From Bacteroidota bacterium (GTDB taxonomy: Bacteria; Bacteroidota; Bacteroidia; AKYH767-A; OLB10): DNA of 48,891 bases. The DNA is taken from assembly GCA_024643795.1 (NCBI GenBank), contig JAHEMF010000018.1, positions 1-48,891 on the forward strand. Reading direction: 5' to 3'. Within the stretch, counting starts at the first letter, position 1. Each line of letters opens with the position of its first letter. Made by a program: the position numbers and the translations under genes. Positions 27,049 to 37,970 of this stretch are shown piece after piece. The notes under the pieces are model-generated. The model did not search any database. It saw only the letters and a program-made list of their open reading frames with translations, and was not told where the DNA came from.

Positions 27049-27567
27049 TTACCCTTCAAATATCTTTTGCATTTTCATTCCTCTTTCCTGTGATAATGAA
27101 AGCGGATCGCGCATTTCAGCCAAAGCTTTGATGGTAGCTTTAACCACGTTGTGTGGATTTGAAGATCCTCTTGACTTTGCAAGTACATCTGTGATTCCAA
27201 CACTCTCAAGTACAGAACGCATTGCACCACCTGCAATTACTCCGGTACCGGGAGCAGCAGGCTTCAACAATACCAAAGCACCGCCGAACTTTCCAAGTTG
27301 CTCATGAGGTACTGTACCGTTCATGATTGAAACTTTGATCAGGTTCTTTTTAGCATCATCGATACCCTTACTTACTGCATCGGTTACCTCTTTAGCCTTA
27401 CCAAGACCAAATCCAACAACACCTTTTTCATCACCAACCACCACGATAGCGGCAAATGTGAAGGCACGTCCTCCTTTGGTAACTTTAGTAACCCTGTTTA
27501 TGGCAACCAGGCGGTCTTTAAGTTCAATTTCGCTGGTTCTTACTCTTTTTAAATTGGTAGTAAACAT
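27049..27567 (-). CDS. rpsE: 30S ribosomal protein S5
   Basis: S5, 172 residues, important for decoding fidelity and mRNA unwinding. The N-terminal dsRNA-binding-like domain has [19 protein letters not shown] and [17 protein letters not shown]. The C-terminal part has [15 protein letters not shown] and [11 protein letters not shown]. It has a normal length and a normal operon position. Confidence 0.97.
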   Translation of the reverse strand: MFTTNLKRVRTSEIELKDRLVAINRVTKVTKGGRAFTFAAIVVVGDEKGVVGFGLGKAKEVTDAVSKGIDDAKKNLIKVSIMNGTVPHEQLGKFGGALVLLKPAAPGTGVIAGGAMRSVLESVGITDVLAKSRGSSNPHNVVKATIKALAEMRDPLSLSQERGMKMQKIFEG

Positions 27568-27583
27568 ATCTTTCTTCTGTAGC

Positions 27584-27943
27584 TTAGAATTTCAATCCTC
27601 CTTCACGGGCACCATCAGCAAGAGCTTTAACTCTTCCATGATACAGGTAACCTCCCCTGTCGAATATAACATTACTGATACCTGATGCTGAAGCTTTTTC
27701 TGCCAACAGTTTTCCAACCTTGCTTGCCTGTTCAACCTTAGTGGTTTTACCTGCATCGGCCAATCCCTTTTCACGAGATGAGGCAGCTACCAGAGTACTG
27801 GAATTGCTATCATCTATGATCTGAGCATAGATATCCTTATTACTCCTGTATACAGCCAAACGTGGTCTGTCTGCCGTACCACGGATAGACCTGCGGATAC
27901 GCTTACGGATGCTGTTTCTTCTATTAACTTTTTTAGAAAGCAT
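27584..27943 (-). CDS. rplR: 50S ribosomal protein L18
   Basis: L18, 119 residues, binds 5S rRNA with L5. The basic N-terminus ([20 protein letters not shown]), [18 protein letters not shown] and the C-terminal [20 protein letters not shown] are characteristic. Confidence 0.97.
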   Translation of the reverse strand: MLSKKVNRRNSIRKRIRRSIRGTADRPRLAVYRSNKDIYAQIIDDSNSSTLVAASSREKGLADAGKTTKVEQASKVGKLLAEKASASGISNVIFDRGGYLYHGRVKALADGAREGGLKF

Positions 27944-27950
27944 GCTTCAA

Positions 27951-28505
27951 TTATTTTTTAGCGGCCGATTTACCGGCTTTTCTTCTTAATACTTCACCAA
28001 CGAACTTGATACCTTTTCCTTTGTAAGGTTCAGGTTTTCTGAGCGACCTTATTTTGGCAGCCACCTGGCCGATCAACTGCTTGTCGTGGCTTTCAAGCGT
28101 GATGATCGGATTTTGTCCTCTCTCCTGGCGGGTAGCAACTTTGATCTCAGTTGGTAACTCAAACACCACGTGGTGAGAATAACCTAAAACAAGATCAAGT
28201 GTCTGACCCTGATTGGAGGCACGATAACCCACACCTACCAATTCCTGTTCAATTTTATAACCTTCACTTACACCTTTAACCATATTGGAAAGAAGTGATC
28301 TGTAAAGACCGTGGTATGCACGGTGTCTTTTTTGCTCTGTTTTACGGATCACAGTAAGGGTTGAACCATCAACCTTTACTTCCACACCGTCTTCAAGCTT
28401 CTGTGTTAATTCACCCTTAGGACCTTTTACAGTTACCTGAAAAGGCTTTATATCAACGGTAACTCCGTTGGGTAAACTAATGGGTGCTTTTCCTATCCTT
28501 GACAT
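27951..28505 (-). CDS. rplF: 50S ribosomal protein L6
   Basis: L6, 184 residues, two homologous alpha/beta domains, near the sarcin-ricin loop. MSRIGKAPISLPNGV starts the first domain. The signature near the end (RSLRKPEPYKGKGIKFVGE) binds 23S rRNA. It is 7 nt upstream of rplR. Confidence 0.97.
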   Translation of the reverse strand: MSRIGKAPISLPNGVTVDIKPFQVTVKGPKGELTQKLEDGVEVKVDGSTLTVIRKTEQKRHRAYHGLYRSLLSNMVKGVSEGYKIEQELVGVGYRASNQGQTLDLVLGYSHHVVFELPTEIKVATRQERGQNPIITLESHDKQLIGQVAAKIRSLRKPEPYKGKGIKFVGEVLRRKAGKSAAKK

Positions 28506-28525
28506 CTTATCGGACTTTTATTTTT

Positions 28526-28924
28526 TTAATAAACGAAACAAAGTACTTCACCTCCAACATTGTGTCTGCGTGCTTCTTTGTCGGTCATTATACCGCTTGA
28601 AGTAGACACAATAGCAATTCCCATTCCGTTAAGGACACGAGGAATGGCATCAGCTCCTTTGTATTTTCTCAACCCCGGCTTACTGAATCTTGAAAGATTC
28701 TTGATAGCAGGTAGTTTTGTTACAGGGTTATACTTCAAGGCTACTTTTATAAGGCCCTGATTGTTATCTGTATCTTCGAACTTGTAATTAAGGATATAAC
28801 CCTTATCATACAGGATCTTGGTAATTTCCTTTTTCACGTTAGATGCAGGAATCTCAACCACTCTATGGTTGGCCTTTATGGCATTCCTCATTCTTGTGAG
28901 GTAATCTGCAATTGGATCTGTCAT
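28526..28924 (-). CDS. rpsH: 30S ribosomal protein S8
   Basis: S8, 132 residues, a central-domain 16S rRNA binder. It starts [20 protein letters not shown]. The C-terminal [20 protein letters not shown] and GGEVLCFVY form the RNA-binding surface. In E. coli S8 is the spc-operon repressor; whether that holds here is unknown. Confidence 0.97.
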   Translation of the reverse strand: MTDPIADYLTRMRNAIKANHRVVEIPASNVKKEITKILYDKGYILNYKFEDTDNNQGLIKVALKYNPVTKLPAIKNLSRFSKPGLRKYKGADAIPRVLNGMGIAIVSTSSGIMTDKEARRHNVGGEVLCFVY

Positions 28925-28947
28925 TGCTTTTGTATTCTATTATTTTA

Positions 28948-29217
28948 TTACCAACTAGCTTTTGTAATTCCGGCTATCTTTCCTTCCAGCGCCATTTTGC
29001 GGAACAGTACACGTGAGATACCGAACTGTCTCATATATCCACGTGGTCTGCCTGTAAGACTGCAACGATTGTGCAGACGTACGGGAGATGCATTACGGGG
29101 AAGTTTGCTCAATCCTTCATAATCACCTGCAGCTTTAAGTGCAGCACGCCTCTCTGCATACTTCTTCACGATCCGCTGACGTTTGCGCTCACGCGCCTTC
29201 ATCGATTCTTTTGCCAT
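28948..29217 (-). CDS. rpsN: 30S ribosomal protein S14, zinc-free form
   Basis: S14, 89 residues, in the 30S head. It is the longer form without the CxxC zinc knuckle: only one Cys is present ([20 protein letters not shown]). The C-terminal [10 protein letters not shown] is conserved. The start lies 23 nt upstream of rpsH and the gene follows rplE by 3 nt. Confidence 0.97.
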   Translation of the reverse strand: MAKESMKARERKRQRIVKKYAERRAALKAAGDYEGLSKLPRNASPVRLHNRCSLTGRPRGYMRQFGISRVLFRKMALEGKIAGITKASW

Positions 29218-29220
29218 TTC

Positions 29221-29775
29221 TTATTCTTTGTTTTTGAATGGAATTCCAAATGCTTTTAACAGGTGATACGCCTCGTCATCAGTTTTTGCTGAAGTAACGA
29301 AAGTGATATCCATACCTGTGATCTTATTTACCTTATCTATGTCAATCTCAGGGAATATGATCTGTTCAGTTACACCAAGAGTGTAATTACCGCGACCATC
29401 GAAACCTTTATTATTAACTCCTTTGAAGTCACGGATCCTTGGAAGAGCAACAGAGATAAGTCTGTCTAAAAATTCATACATATTGTTATCACGTAGGGTA
29501 ACGCGAACACCAATAGGCACACCCTGTCTGAGTTTAAAGTTGGAGATATCCTTCTTTGAACGTGTAGGAACAGCCTTCTGTCCTGTAACAGCCGTGATCT
29601 CATTGATAGCGGCATCTATAAGTTTCTTGTCAGATACAGCATCACCTACTCCCTGATTAACACAGATCTTCTGGATCTTAGGAACCTGCATGGTGCTTTT
29701 GTAGGCAAACCTCTCTTTTAGAGCCGGTGCTACTTCTTTATGATACTTAGCTTTAAGTCTGGGTGAATATTCCAT
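29221..29775 (-). CDS. rplE: 50S ribosomal protein L5
   Basis: L5, 184 residues, binds 5S rRNA and contacts S13 and P-site tRNA. Conserved blocks are [38 protein letters not shown] and [20 protein letters not shown]. It overlaps the rplX stop by 1 nt. Confidence 0.97.
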   Translation of the reverse strand: MEYSPRLKAKYHKEVAPALKERFAYKSTMQVPKIQKICVNQGVGDAVSDKKLIDAAINEITAVTGQKAVPTRSKKDISNFKLRQGVPIGVRVTLRDNNMYEFLDRLISVALPRIRDFKGVNNKGFDGRGNYTLGVTEQIIFPEIDIDKVNKITGMDITFVTSAKTDDEAYHLLKAFGIPFKNKE

Positions 29776-30113
29776 TACTTTATAACCTCCCCTGATTTTT
29801 TGGTATATCTTTTTATTTCACCGTCTTCACGTTTACGGCCTACACGGGTAGGTTCACCTGAAGAAGGATCAACCAACATAACGTTGGAAATATGTATCGG
29901 TGCTTCCATTTTAATGATACCACCGTTAGTGTTTTCAGCATTAGGTTTAGTATGCTTTGAAACCAAGTTCACACGCTCAACGATGATTCTGCGGGTGATA
30001 GGGTTTACTTCAAGCACTTTACCTTGCTGGCCTTTGCTTTCGCCGGCGATAACTTTTACAGTATCACCTTTTTTTATTTTCAGCTTTTGCTGACTGTTTG
30101 ATTTTCTTTCCAT
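29775..30113 (-). CDS. rplX: 50S ribosomal protein L24
   Basis: L24, 112 residues, an early 23S assembly initiator with a KOW domain ([20 protein letters not shown]), then [11 protein letters not shown] and the C-terminal [12 protein letters not shown]. It is joined by 1-nt overlaps to rplN upstream and rplE downstream. Confidence 0.97.
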   Translation of the reverse strand: MERKSNSQQKLKIKKGDTVKVIAGESKGQQGKVLEVNPITRRIIVERVNLVSKHTKPNAENTNGGIIKMEAPIHISNVMLVDPSSGEPTRVGRKREDGEIKRYTKKSGEVIK

Positions 30114-30481
30114 TACAATACCTCCGGAGCTAATGATACTATTTTCATATACTGCTTCTCCCTGAGTTCGCGGGCTACCGGACCGAAGATACGGGTACCT
30201 CTGAGTTCATCATTTGCAGTAAGCAGTACAACGGCGTTGTCGTCGAAGCGGATATAAGAACCATCGTTCCTTCTAACCTCTTTGCTGACCCTCACCACAA
30301 CTGCTTTGGTCACGGTTCCTTTTTTAATGTTCCCTGCGGGGATAGCATTTTTTACGGATACCACAATTTTATCGCCTAAAGAAGCATACCGTTTGCGGGT
30401 ACCTCCAAGGACACGGATGCAAAGAACTTCTTTGGCACCGCTGTTATCGGCTACTGTAAGCCTTGACTCCTGCTGAATCAT
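30113..30481 (-). CDS. rplN: 50S ribosomal protein L14
   Basis: L14, 122 residues, at the subunit interface near the GTPase region. [36 protein letters not shown] and [20 protein letters not shown] are diagnostic, and the protein ends in APEVL as in most bacteria. Confidence 0.97.
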   Translation of the reverse strand: MIQQESRLTVADNSGAKEVLCIRVLGGTRKRYASLGDKIVVSVKNAIPAGNIKKGTVTKAVVVRVSKEVRRNDGSYIRFDDNAVVLLTANDELRGTRIFGPVARELREKQYMKIVSLAPEVL

Positions 30482-30504
30482 TTCTTTATCGGATTCTTAA
30501 TTTC

Positions 30505-30777
30505 TTACTTCGCTTTTTCTAATATTTCAACCAACCTCCAACGCTTGTTCTTGCTAAGAGGACGTACTTCCATGATACGAACCGTATCACCGATTCCGCA
30601 GGTATTACCCTGGTCGTGAGCCATGAATTTCACAGAACGTTTTACAAACTTCCCATAGATCGGGTGTTTTACCTTACGTTCAACCATTACTACAATAGAA
30701 TTTTGCATCTTATTGCTGGTAACGGTACCTACTTTCTCTTTTCTGAGGGACCTGGTTTCTAACATTTCCTCGTTCAT
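30505..30777 (-). CDS. rpsQ: 30S ribosomal protein S17
   Basis: S17, 90 residues, an OB-fold 16S rRNA binder. The core is [36 protein letters not shown] and [18 protein letters not shown]. The start overlaps the rpmC stop by one base (TAATG). Confidence 0.96.
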   Translation of the reverse strand: MNEEMLETRSLRKEKVGTVTSNKMQNSIVVMVERKVKHPIYGKFVKRSVKFMAHDQGNTCGIGDTVRIMEVRPLSKNKRWRLVEILEKAK

Positions 30778-30989
30778 TAATTCGTTGTTTCAGATTGTTG
30801 TTGAGCCAGTCTTTTTCTGTATTCGGTCTCAAGTCTGGCAATGAACCGGCGTGTTGATCTGATCTTCAGCGGATTCTCGAGAGGAGAAACAGCGTGATTC
30901 AGTTTCAATTTTGCGTAATTACCTCTCTCTTCTTCGATCCTGTCGCGGATCTCATCAGTAGTAAGGTCGTTTATAATATTCTGCTTCAT
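30777..30989 (-). CDS. rpmC: 50S ribosomal protein L29
   Basis: L29, 70 residues, two long helices at the exit-tunnel rim near the trigger-factor site. [20 protein letters not shown] and the C-terminal [18 protein letters not shown] fit the family. It sits between rplP and rpsQ. Confidence 0.96.
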   Translation of the reverse strand: MKQNIINDLTTDEIRDRIEEERGNYAKLKLNHAVSPLENPLKIRSTRRFIARLETEYRKRLAQQQSETTN

Positions 30990-31027
30990 TTTGGTACTTA
31001 TCTGTTTTCTTTAGATCATGTTCAGGA

Positions 31028-31453
31028 TCAAGACACCTGATCATAGTCTCTTCTTACAATAAACTTGGTGATTACCGGGAGCTTTTGAGCAGCAAGTCTC
31101 ATAGCTTCTTTCGCGATATCCATTGGTACACCTTCTGCTTCAAATATTATCCTGCCCGGTTTAACAACCGCAACCCAATATTCGGGAGCTCCCTTACCTT
31201 TACCCATCCTTACTTCGGCGGGCTTTTTAGTGATGGGCTTGTCAGGAAATATTCTGATCCAGATCTGACCTTCTCTTTTCATATAACGTGTTACGGCTAC
31301 ACGAGCGGCTTCGATCTGGCGTGATGTGATCCATGCTGATTCAAGTGATTTTAATCCGAACGATCCGAATGAAATCTGGTTGCCACGCATGGCATTACCT
31401 TTAGATTTCATCTTATGCATCTTGCGGAATTTCGTTTTCTTCGGCTGCAGCAT
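31028..31453 (-). CDS. rplP: 50S ribosomal protein L16
   Basis: L16, 141 residues, near the A-site tRNA elbow. [40 protein letters not shown] and [20 protein letters not shown] are typical, and the length is standard. It follows rpsC by 47 nt. Confidence 0.97.
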   Translation of the reverse strand: MLQPKKTKFRKMHKMKSKGNAMRGNQISFGSFGLKSLESAWITSRQIEAARVAVTRYMKREGQIWIRIFPDKPITKKPAEVRMGKGKGAPEYWVAVVKPGRIIFEAEGVPMDIAKEAMRLAAQKLPVITKFIVRRDYDQVS

Positions 31454-31500
31454 TTTCTTTTACGTATTAACTTTTTCTATTCTCTTTACAGGTTAACTAA

Positions 31501-32256
31501 TCAATTGTTCCTTGGTCCTTTACCACCGCGGCGCTCTCTTCCACCGCCTCCGCCTTTTGGCATACCGCCCGGACCTTTGCCCTTACCACCACCGCTGGTA
31601 GTTTGGCCAATGTTTGGCGACAGGTCACGCTTTCCAAGAACTTCTCCTTTACAGATCCAAACTTTCACACCTATTTTACCATAAGTAGTTTGAGCTTCCG
31701 CAATGGCAAAATCAATATCTGCACGGAAAGTATGTAATGGCGTACGGCCTTCTTTATATTGCTCAGTTCGTGCTATCTCAGCTCCGCCTAAACGACCTGA
31801 CACACTTACTTTAATTCCTTCTGCTCCCATTCTCATGGTGGATGCTACTGCACTTTTAACAGCTCTACGGAAAGATATCCTTGCCTCAAGCTGACGTGCA
31901 ATACTTTCACCCACTAATACAGCATCCAACTCAGGACGCTTAATCTCAAATATGTTGATCTGTACCTCTTTACGGGTAAGTTTCTTAAGTTCTTCTTTAA
32001 TACGATCTACTTCAGCTCCGCCTTTTCCGATAACGATACCGGGACGCGCTGTGTTGATTGTAACAGTAATAAGTTTAAGCGTACGCTCAATGATGATCCT
32101 GGATACACCACCTTTGGCCAAACGGGCACTCAGGTAATTCCTGATCTTTTCATCTTCGGCAAGTTTTTCGGAATAGTCACGTCCCCCGTACCAGTTTGAA
32201 TCCCATCCTCTGATGATTCCGAGCCTGTTGCCTATTGGATTGGTTTTTTGTCCCAT
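31501..32256 (-). CDS. rpsC: 30S ribosomal protein S3 with Gly-rich tail
   Basis: S3, 251 residues, part of the mRNA entry tunnel and helicase surface. [20 protein letters not shown] begins it. The KH domain GxxG-type loop is [15 protein letters not shown], and the C-terminal S3 domain has [18 protein letters not shown]. After KVWICKGE about 35 residues are dominated by Gly, Lys, Arg and Pro ([18 protein letters not shown]). This is a disordered tail longer than in E. coli S3. Confidence 0.97.
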   Translation of the reverse strand: MGQKTNPIGNRLGIIRGWDSNWYGGRDYSEKLAEDEKIRNYLSARLAKGGVSRIIIERTLKLITVTINTARPGIVIGKGGAEVDRIKEELKKLTRKEVQINIFEIKRPELDAVLVGESIARQLEARISFRRAVKSAVASTMRMGAEGIKVSVSGRLGGAEIARTEQYKEGRTPLHTFRADIDFAIAEAQTTYGKIGVKVWICKGEVLGKRDLSPNIGQTTSGGGKGKGPGGMPKGGGGGRERRGGKGPRNN

Positions 32257-32278
32257 GTATACTTTCTGCTATTTCTTA

Positions 32279-32719
32279 TTACTGATTAGTTTCTTCTTCT
32301 GTTGTAGCCGGTGCAGCCTGCAATTCGCTCTTGGTATCAAGAACTACAGTGATGTGGTTTGAACGCTTACGGATCCTTGCTCCACGACCCTGTGGGGCTG
32401 TACGCAATCTCTTCAACTGACGACCACTGTCAACATGCACTTCTTTTACAAAAAGGTCGTGATCTTCAATACGCTCACCCTCATTCTTAGCCTGCCAGTT
32501 GCTGATAGCAGACATTAGAAGTTTATGCATACGTACTGATGCCTCTTTGGTACTAAATTTCAATGAGCTCAACGCGCTCTCTACTTTTTTACCGCGGATC
32601 ATGTCGGCAACAAGCCTCATCTTCCTGGGAGAGGTAGGACAGTCGTTGAGTTTTGCAAAAGAGATATCTTTCATGATCTCTTTTCTTTCTTCAGCTGAAT
32701 TTCTTTTCCTGGCGCCCAT
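32279..32719 (-). CDS. rplV: 50S ribosomal protein L22
   Basis: L22, 146 residues, lining the peptide exit tunnel with its beta-hairpin ([20 protein letters not shown]). An N-terminal extension of about 20 residues ([17 protein letters not shown]) precedes the usual [21 protein letters not shown] recall this extension from other Bacteroidota, so the ATG at 32719 is kept. It is 2 nt after rpsS. Confidence 0.95.
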   Translation of the reverse strand: MGARKRNSAEERKEIMKDISFAKLNDCPTSPRKMRLVADMIRGKKVESALSSLKFSTKEASVRMHKLLMSAISNWQAKNEGERIEDHDLFVKEVHVDSGRQLKRLRTAPQGRGARIRKRSNHITVVLDTKSELQAAPATTEEETNQ

Positions 32720-32721
32720 GA

Positions 32722-33000
32722 TTACTTAGATGATTTATCTTTAGCACCGGCATGTCCTCTGAAAGTTCTGGTTGGAGCAAACTCACCTAGCTTATGTCCT
32801 ACCATGTTTTCAGTTACGTAAACCGGAACAAATTTATTTCCATTATGAACTGCGAATGTGTGTCCCACAAAGTCAGGAGATATCAAACTTCTCCTTGACC
32901 AGGTCTTGATCACCGATTTTTTCTTACCATCATTCATCCCAAGAATCTTCTTCTCAAGTTTGAAATCGATAAATGGACCTTTTTTTAACGAACGACTCAT
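32722..33000 (-). CDS. rpsS: 30S ribosomal protein S19
   Basis: S19, 92 residues, in the 30S head next to S13. [40 protein letters not shown] and the C-terminal [12 protein letters not shown] are strongly conserved. It is followed at once by rplV. Confidence 0.97.
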   Translation of the reverse strand: MSRSLKKGPFIDFKLEKKILGMNDGKKKSVIKTWSRRSLISPDFVGHTFAVHNGNKFVPVYVTENMVGHKLGEFAPTRTFRGHAGAKDKSSK

Positions 33001-33018
33001 GTATGATCAGTTATTAAA

Positions 33019-33843
33019 TTACTTTTTCCTTTTTTCAATAATATATCTGTTACTAGACTTCTTTCTAGCGCGGGTTTTATAACCCTTTGCAATAAGTCCT
33101 TTCCTTGATCTAGGGTGACCTCCTGAAGCTCTTCCTTCACCACCACCCATTGGATGGTCAACCGGGTTCATGGCTACACCTCTAACTCTTGGTCTGCGAC
33201 CTAACCAACGACTACGGCCAGCTTTTCCGCTCGACTCCTTATTATGCTCGGGATTAGAAACTGTACCTATGGTAGCTGTGCAGGTGGTAAGGATCATCCT
33301 TGTTTCACCTGATGGCATTTTCATAGTTGCAAATTTCCCGTCACGTGCTGCCAGTTGAGCATATGATCCTGCACTACGTGCTATCTTACCTCCCTGACCC
33401 GGGCGCAATTCAATATTATGAACCAGTGTACCCAATGGAATATCCTGTAACAGCATAGCATGACCTACATCCGGTGTGGCTTTAGGTCCTGATATTACTT
33501 CCATTCCAGCTTTCAAGCCATTTGGAGCAATGATATACCTCTTTTCACCATCAGCGTAATTGATCAAAGCAATGTTTGCAGTACGATTTGGATCATACTC
33601 AATGCTAGCTACTTTTCCGGGTACATCTTTCTTGTCCCTTTTAAAGTCAATTATCCTAACTTTTTTCTTGTGACCACCGCCAATATAACGCATGGTCATT
33701 TTGCCCTGATTGTTCCTTCCTCCGGTTCTGTTCTTGGCAACAACCAACGATTTTTCAGGAGATGTCTTAGTGATCTCTCCTGAGTCGGCTACTACCTTAA
33801 AACGTTGCCCTGGTGTGGTGGGGCGTAATTTTTTAATTCCCAT
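33019..33843 (-). CDS. rplB: 50S ribosomal protein L2
   Basis: L2, 274 residues, required for subunit joining and the peptidyl-transferase fold. It contains [20 protein letters not shown], the SH3-like [20 protein letters not shown] and the C-terminal [20 protein letters not shown] with the functionally critical His. Confidence 0.97.
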   Translation of the reverse strand: MGIKKLRPTTPGQRFKVVADSGEITKTSPEKSLVVAKNRTGGRNNQGKMTMRYIGGGHKKKVRIIDFKRDKKDVPGKVASIEYDPNRTANIALINYADGEKRYIIAPNGLKAGMEVISGPKATPDVGHAMLLQDIPLGTLVHNIELRPGQGGKIARSAGSYAQLAARDGKFATMKMPSGETRMILTTCTATIGTVSNPEHNKESSGKAGRSRWLGRRPRVRGVAMNPVDHPMGGGEGRASGGHPRSRKGLIAKGYKTRARKKSSNRYIIEKRKK

Positions 33844-33863
33844 TTCAGCCTTTATTCAAGGGG

Positions 33864-34154
33864 TTAAATGCTACTGTAGAAATCGATGGCATCCCCTTTT
33901 TTAAGGGTAACTACCGCCTTCTTATATTTACTTGTCTTGCCCAAGGTATATCCCGACCTTGTGCCACGCATTCTGAGTTTACCTCTGAATATCATAGTAT
34001 TGACATCCACTACGGAAACTCCATACATTTCTTCCACTGCCTGTTTGATCTGGATCTTATTGGCACGTGGGTTTACTACAAACCCATATTTCCCGGATTG
34101 CTCTCCGGAACGGGTCATTTTTTCTGTTATAATCGGCTTTTGTAAAATGTTCAT
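33864..34154 (-). CDS. rplW: 50S ribosomal protein L23
   Basis: L23, 96 residues, at the tunnel exit where trigger factor and SRP dock. It begins MNILQKPIITEKMTRSGEQS, followed by YGFVVNPRANKIQIKQAVEE and GVSVVDVNTM. It overlaps rplD by 4 nt. Confidence 0.97.
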   Translation of the reverse strand: MNILQKPIITEKMTRSGEQSGKYGFVVNPRANKIQIKQAVEEMYGVSVVDVNTMIFRGKLRMRGTRSGYTLGKTSKYKKAVVTLKKGDAIDFYSSI

Positions 34155-34780
34155 AGCTCGATAGTTTTCTCAATTAAAGGCAGAGCGCTCTCGAACACTA
34201 CTAGGTCGTGAGCGTTAAGAATATCATAAGTATTTATGTCAGAGGCTGTTACAACCTTAGACCCCTGTAAATTTCGGGAGGACAAATATAGGCTTTTATT
34301 CGACTCAGGCAGCACAACCAGTGTTTTTTTCCCTGTAAGGTTCAGATTACCTAAAACCTTGAGGTACTCACTAGTTTTTGGAGCATCCATCTTAAAGTCC
34401 TCAAGAACGGTGATCTTGTTCTCGCGGGCTTTATATGAAAGAGCGCTGATCCTTGCCAATCTCTTAACCTTTTTATTCACCTTAAAACCATAATCACGAG
34501 GTTCTGGCCCGAATACACGTCCGCCACCTACGAATAATGGCGACTTGATACTACCTGCTCTGGCACCACCGGTACCTTTTTGCTTCTTCAGCTTGCGAGT
34601 ACTTCCGGCAATTTCATTCCTCTGCTTTGTCTTAGCATTACCCTGACGGGCATTTGCCTGGATCAGTTTAACATCCAGATAAATGGCATGGTCGCTTGGT
34701 TCTGCGTTGAAGATGTTGTCATTCAGGACGGCTTTCCTGCCGCTATCCTTGCCTGATGATTGTTTAACCGCAACTTCCAT
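34151..34780 (-). CDS. rplD: 50S ribosomal protein L4
   Basis: L4, 209 residues, with the extended tunnel loop QRNEIAGSTRKLKKQKGTGG and ARAGSIKSPLFVGGGRVFGP. The C-terminal half is the usual alpha/beta domain (VLEDFKMDAPKTSEYLKVLG). In E. coli L4 represses the S10 operon; no comparable leader is recognised here. Confidence 0.97.
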   Translation of the reverse strand: MEVAVKQSSGKDSGRKAVLNDNIFNAEPSDHAIYLDVKLIQANARQGNAKTKQRNEIAGSTRKLKKQKGTGGARAGSIKSPLFVGGGRVFGPEPRDYGFKVNKKVKRLARISALSYKARENKITVLEDFKMDAPKTSEYLKVLGNLNLTGKKTLVVLPESNKSLYLSSRNLQGSKVVTASDINTYDILNAHDLVVFESALPLIEKTIEL

Positions 34781-34781
34781 C

Positions 34782-35399
34782 TTAAATTTCTATTGTAATA
34801 AATGAACCCTTAGCTCCTGGTACAGAGCCTCTTAAAACCAACAGGTTTTGTTCGGGAATGATTTTCATGATCTGGAGGTTGAAAGCTTTAACAGTATCAC
34901 CACCCATACGACCTGCCATGCGCATTCCTTTGAATACACGTGAAGGGTATGATGCAGCACCAAGTGAACCTGGTGCACGTAATCTGTTATGCTGACCGTG
35001 AGTACGGCCTCCAACTCCGGCAAATCCGTGGCGTTTTACAACACCCTGATGTCCTTTACCTTTTGAAACACCAACTACATCGCAATATTCACCTTCGGTA
35101 AATATGTCAACTGTAACCGTGTCGCCAAGGTTGAGTTCTTTTTCAAATCCTTTGAATTCAACTACCTTTCTTTTAGGTGTTGTTCCGGCCTTTTTAAAAT
35201 GGCCTTTCAAAGCAGCGGGAGTATTTTTCTCCTTGCGTTCGCCATAGGCAATCTGCACTGCAGCATAGCCATCATGGTCTTCAGTTCTGACCTGAGTAAC
35301 CACACAGGGTCCTGCCTCTACTACCGTGCAAGGGATATTTCTCCCTTCAGCATCGAAGTAGCTGGTCATACCTACTTTTTTTCCAATTATTCCTGACAT
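34782..35399 (-). CDS. rplC: 50S ribosomal protein L3
   Basis: L3, 205 residues, an early assembly protein reaching to the peptidyl-transferase centre. [20 protein letters not shown], the long loop [35 protein letters not shown] and the ending [10 protein letters not shown] are characteristic. rplD follows after 1 nt. Confidence 0.97.
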   Translation of the reverse strand: MSGIIGKKVGMTSYFDAEGRNIPCTVVEAGPCVVTQVRTEDHDGYAAVQIAYGERKEKNTPAALKGHFKKAGTTPKRKVVEFKGFEKELNLGDTVTVDIFTEGEYCDVVGVSKGKGHQGVVKRHGFAGVGGRTHGQHNRLRAPGSLGAASYPSRVFKGMRMAGRMGGDTVKAFNLQIMKIIPEQNLLVLRGSVPGAKGSFITIEI

Positions 35400-35449
35400 C
35401 TCAGTATGAGTTTTAAATTACTGATGATCAATTATTTATATATAACTAA

Positions 35450-35755
35450 CTAAACTTTTATTTCAACATCGACTCCACTTGGCAATTCCAGTTTCATTAA
35501 CGCGTCCACTGTTTTTGCTGTAGAGCTGTAGATATCCAAAAGTCTCTTGTAAGAACACAATTGGAACTGCTCACGGGCTTTCTTGTTCACGTGTGGTGAA
35601 CGCAATACCGTGTATATGTTCTTCTGTGTCGGTAACGGAATAGGTCCGCTTACAACAGCTCCTGTTGACTTTACAGTCTTTACAATTTTCTCAGCCGACT
35701 TATCAACCAGGTTGTAGTCGTATGATTTGAGTTTTATTCTGATTCTTTGATTCAC
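35450..35755 (-). CDS. rpsJ: 30S ribosomal protein S10
   Basis: S10, 101 residues, a 30S head protein, also NusE in antitermination complexes elsewhere. It contains [40 protein letters not shown] and the C-terminal [11 protein letters not shown]. It follows fusA by 36 nt; tuf, which often sits between them in other phyla, is absent. Confidence 0.97.
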   Translation of the reverse strand: MNQRIRIKLKSYDYNLVDKSAEKIVKTVKSTGAVVSGPIPLPTQKNIYTVLRSPHVNKKAREQFQLCSYKRLLDIYSSTAKTVDALMKLELPSGVDVEIKV

Positions 35756-35791
35756 GATAGAGTGACTTTAATTAATACTTTGATCAGGATC

Positions 35792-37897
35792 TTATACTTT
35801 TTCTGTTTTACCTTTTACTTTAGCAACTACCTCATCAGCTAGTGATCTTGGTACCTCAGCGTAGTGAGAGAATTCCATTGTTGAAGATGCACGACCACTT
35901 GTAATGGTTCTTAATGAAGTTACATACCCGAACATCTCACTTAACGGAACTTTTGCTTTAATTACCTGCGCACCTGCACGGCTATCCATTCCTTCCATCT
36001 GGCCACGACGTTTGTTAAGGTCGCCCATTACATCACCCATATTCTCTTCAGGAGTAACCACTTCAACCTTCATGATAGGCTCAAGCAGAATTGGCTTAGC
36101 CTTCTTCACTGCCTCACGATATGCCATTTTAGCACAAAGTTCAAATGATAGTGAATCGGAGTCAACGTTGTGGTATGATCCGTCGATCAAACGTACTTTC
36201 ATGCTGTCCATCTGATATCCGGCCAAAACACCATTCTGCATGGCTGTTTTAAATCCTTTTTCAACAGATGGGATGAATTCACGAGGAATATTACCACCAG
36301 TTATCTCATTCACAAACTGAAGACCATCTTTACCTTCATCAACAGGACTTATTTCTACAGCGATGTCGGCAAACTTACCACGACCACCGGTCTGCTTCTT
36401 ATAAACTTCCCTGTGATTAACTGAACCTGTGATAGCTTCTTTATAAGCAACCTGAGGAGCTCCCTGGTTACACTCAACTTTAAATTCACGCTTCAATCTG
36501 TCAACAATGATCTCAAGGTGAAGCTCACCCATACCACTGATAACAGTCTGGCCGGTTTCATCATCTGTGTAAACACGGAATGTAGGATCCTCTTCAGCAA
36601 GTTTACCCAGTGCCATTCCCAATTTGTCTACATCAGCCTGTGTTTTAGGCTCGATCGCCAAACCGATAACCGGCTCAGGGAATGACATAGATTCAAGAAC
36701 GATAGGGTGCTTTTCACTGCAAAGGGTATCACCTGTCTTTATATCTTTAAAACCCACTGCTGCCGCTATATCACCGGCTTCAATAGAATCGATCGGACTT
36801 TGTTTATTTGAGTGCATCCTGATGATCCTTGAGATACGCTCATTTCTCATAGTTCTTGTATTGAGTACATAAGAACCTGCATCCAGTTTACCTGAATATA
36901 CACGGAAAAATGCCAGACGTCCTACAAAAGGATCCGTAGCGATTTTAAAAGCCAGCGCTGCAAATGGTTCTGAGGCATCAGGCTTACGTATAAGTTCATC
37001 GCCTGAATCAGGGTCTGTACCAGTTACGCTGGCAATATCTACCGGTGAAGGCAAATATGTTACCACAGCATCAAGCATGGTTTGAACACCTTTATTTTTG
37101 AATGCAGATCCGCATAATACCGGTGTGATAGACATGCTTATCGTAGCTTTTCTGATAGCTTCGATCATTTCTTCTTCCGTAATAGAATTAGGATCATCGA
37201 AAAACTTCTCAAGAAGTTTATCATCATACTCAGCAACTGATTCAACCAGTTTACCTCTCCAGAGCTCCACATCTTCCTTAATATCATCAGGGATCGGAAC
37301 TTCAGTAAAGGTCATTCCTTTAGACTCTTCATCCCAGATAATAGCTTTGTTGTTGATCAGATCAACAACTCCTTTAAAAGTTTCTTCACTACCGATAGGA
37401 ACCTGTAATGGAACAGGGTTACCTCCCAGTCTTTCCTTGATCTGGTTCACAACTGAGAAAAAGTTGGCACCGGCACGATCCATTTTATTAACGAATGCAA
37501 TACGAGGCACGATATATTTGTTCATCTGACGCCATACGGTCTCAGACTGAGGTTCAACACCACCAACAGCACAAAACAATGCAACAGCACCATCAAGCAC
37601 GCGTAAAGAACGTTCTACCTCTACCGTAAAGTCAACGTGACCCGGTGTATCAATAATATTTACTTTATAACGGCCTCCTCTATAGTCCCAATAAGTTGTT
37701 GTAGCGGCAGAAGTGATAGTGATACCTCTTTCCTGCTCTTGAACCATCCAGTCCATAGTAGCAGCACCATCGTGTACTTCACCGATCTTATGAGTAAGTC
37801 CGGTGTAAAAAAGTACCCTTTCGGTGGTGGTTGTTTTACCCGCATCAATGTGGGCTGATATACCAATATTCCTTGTTAAGTGGAGGTCTTTACTCAT
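35792..37897 (-). CDS. fusA: Elongation factor G
   Basis: A 701-residue translocation GTPase. The GTP-binding motifs are in order: [32 protein letters not shown] and VNKMDRAG. Domains II-V follow, with VAYKEAITG and [15 protein letters not shown] in the C-terminal half. It is full length. It stands between rpsG and rpsJ, so translation elongation is expressed with the S10 genes. Confidence 0.97.
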   Translation of the reverse strand: MSKDLHLTRNIGISAHIDAGKTTTTERVLFYTGLTHKIGEVHDGAATMDWMVQEQERGITITSAATTTYWDYRGGRYKVNIIDTPGHVDFTVEVERSLRVLDGAVALFCAVGGVEPQSETVWRQMNKYIVPRIAFVNKMDRAGANFFSVVNQIKERLGGNPVPLQVPIGSEETFKGVVDLINNKAIIWDEESKGMTFTEVPIPDDIKEDVELWRGKLVESVAEYDDKLLEKFFDDPNSITEEEMIEAIRKATISMSITPVLCGSAFKNKGVQTMLDAVVTYLPSPVDIASVTGTDPDSGDELIRKPDASEPFAALAFKIATDPFVGRLAFFRVYSGKLDAGSYVLNTRTMRNERISRIIRMHSNKQSPIDSIEAGDIAAAVGFKDIKTGDTLCSEKHPIVLESMSFPEPVIGLAIEPKTQADVDKLGMALGKLAEEDPTFRVYTDDETGQTVISGMGELHLEIIVDRLKREFKVECNQGAPQVAYKEAITGSVNHREVYKKQTGGRGKFADIAVEISPVDEGKDGLQFVNEITGGNIPREFIPSVEKGFKTAMQNGVLAGYQMDSMKVRLIDGSYHNVDSDSLSFELCAKMAYREAVKKAKPILLEPIMKVEVVTPEENMGDVMGDLNKRRGQMEGMDSRAGAQVIKAKVPLSEMFGYVTSLRTITSGRASSTMEFSHYAEVPRSLADEVVAKVKGKTEKV

Positions 37898-37970
37898 TTG
37901 TTTCTTCCCAGGGGGCGGGAACCCGTTTCTTTATTTTTTACTAAAAATTATTCTATATATATAAGGTGTA

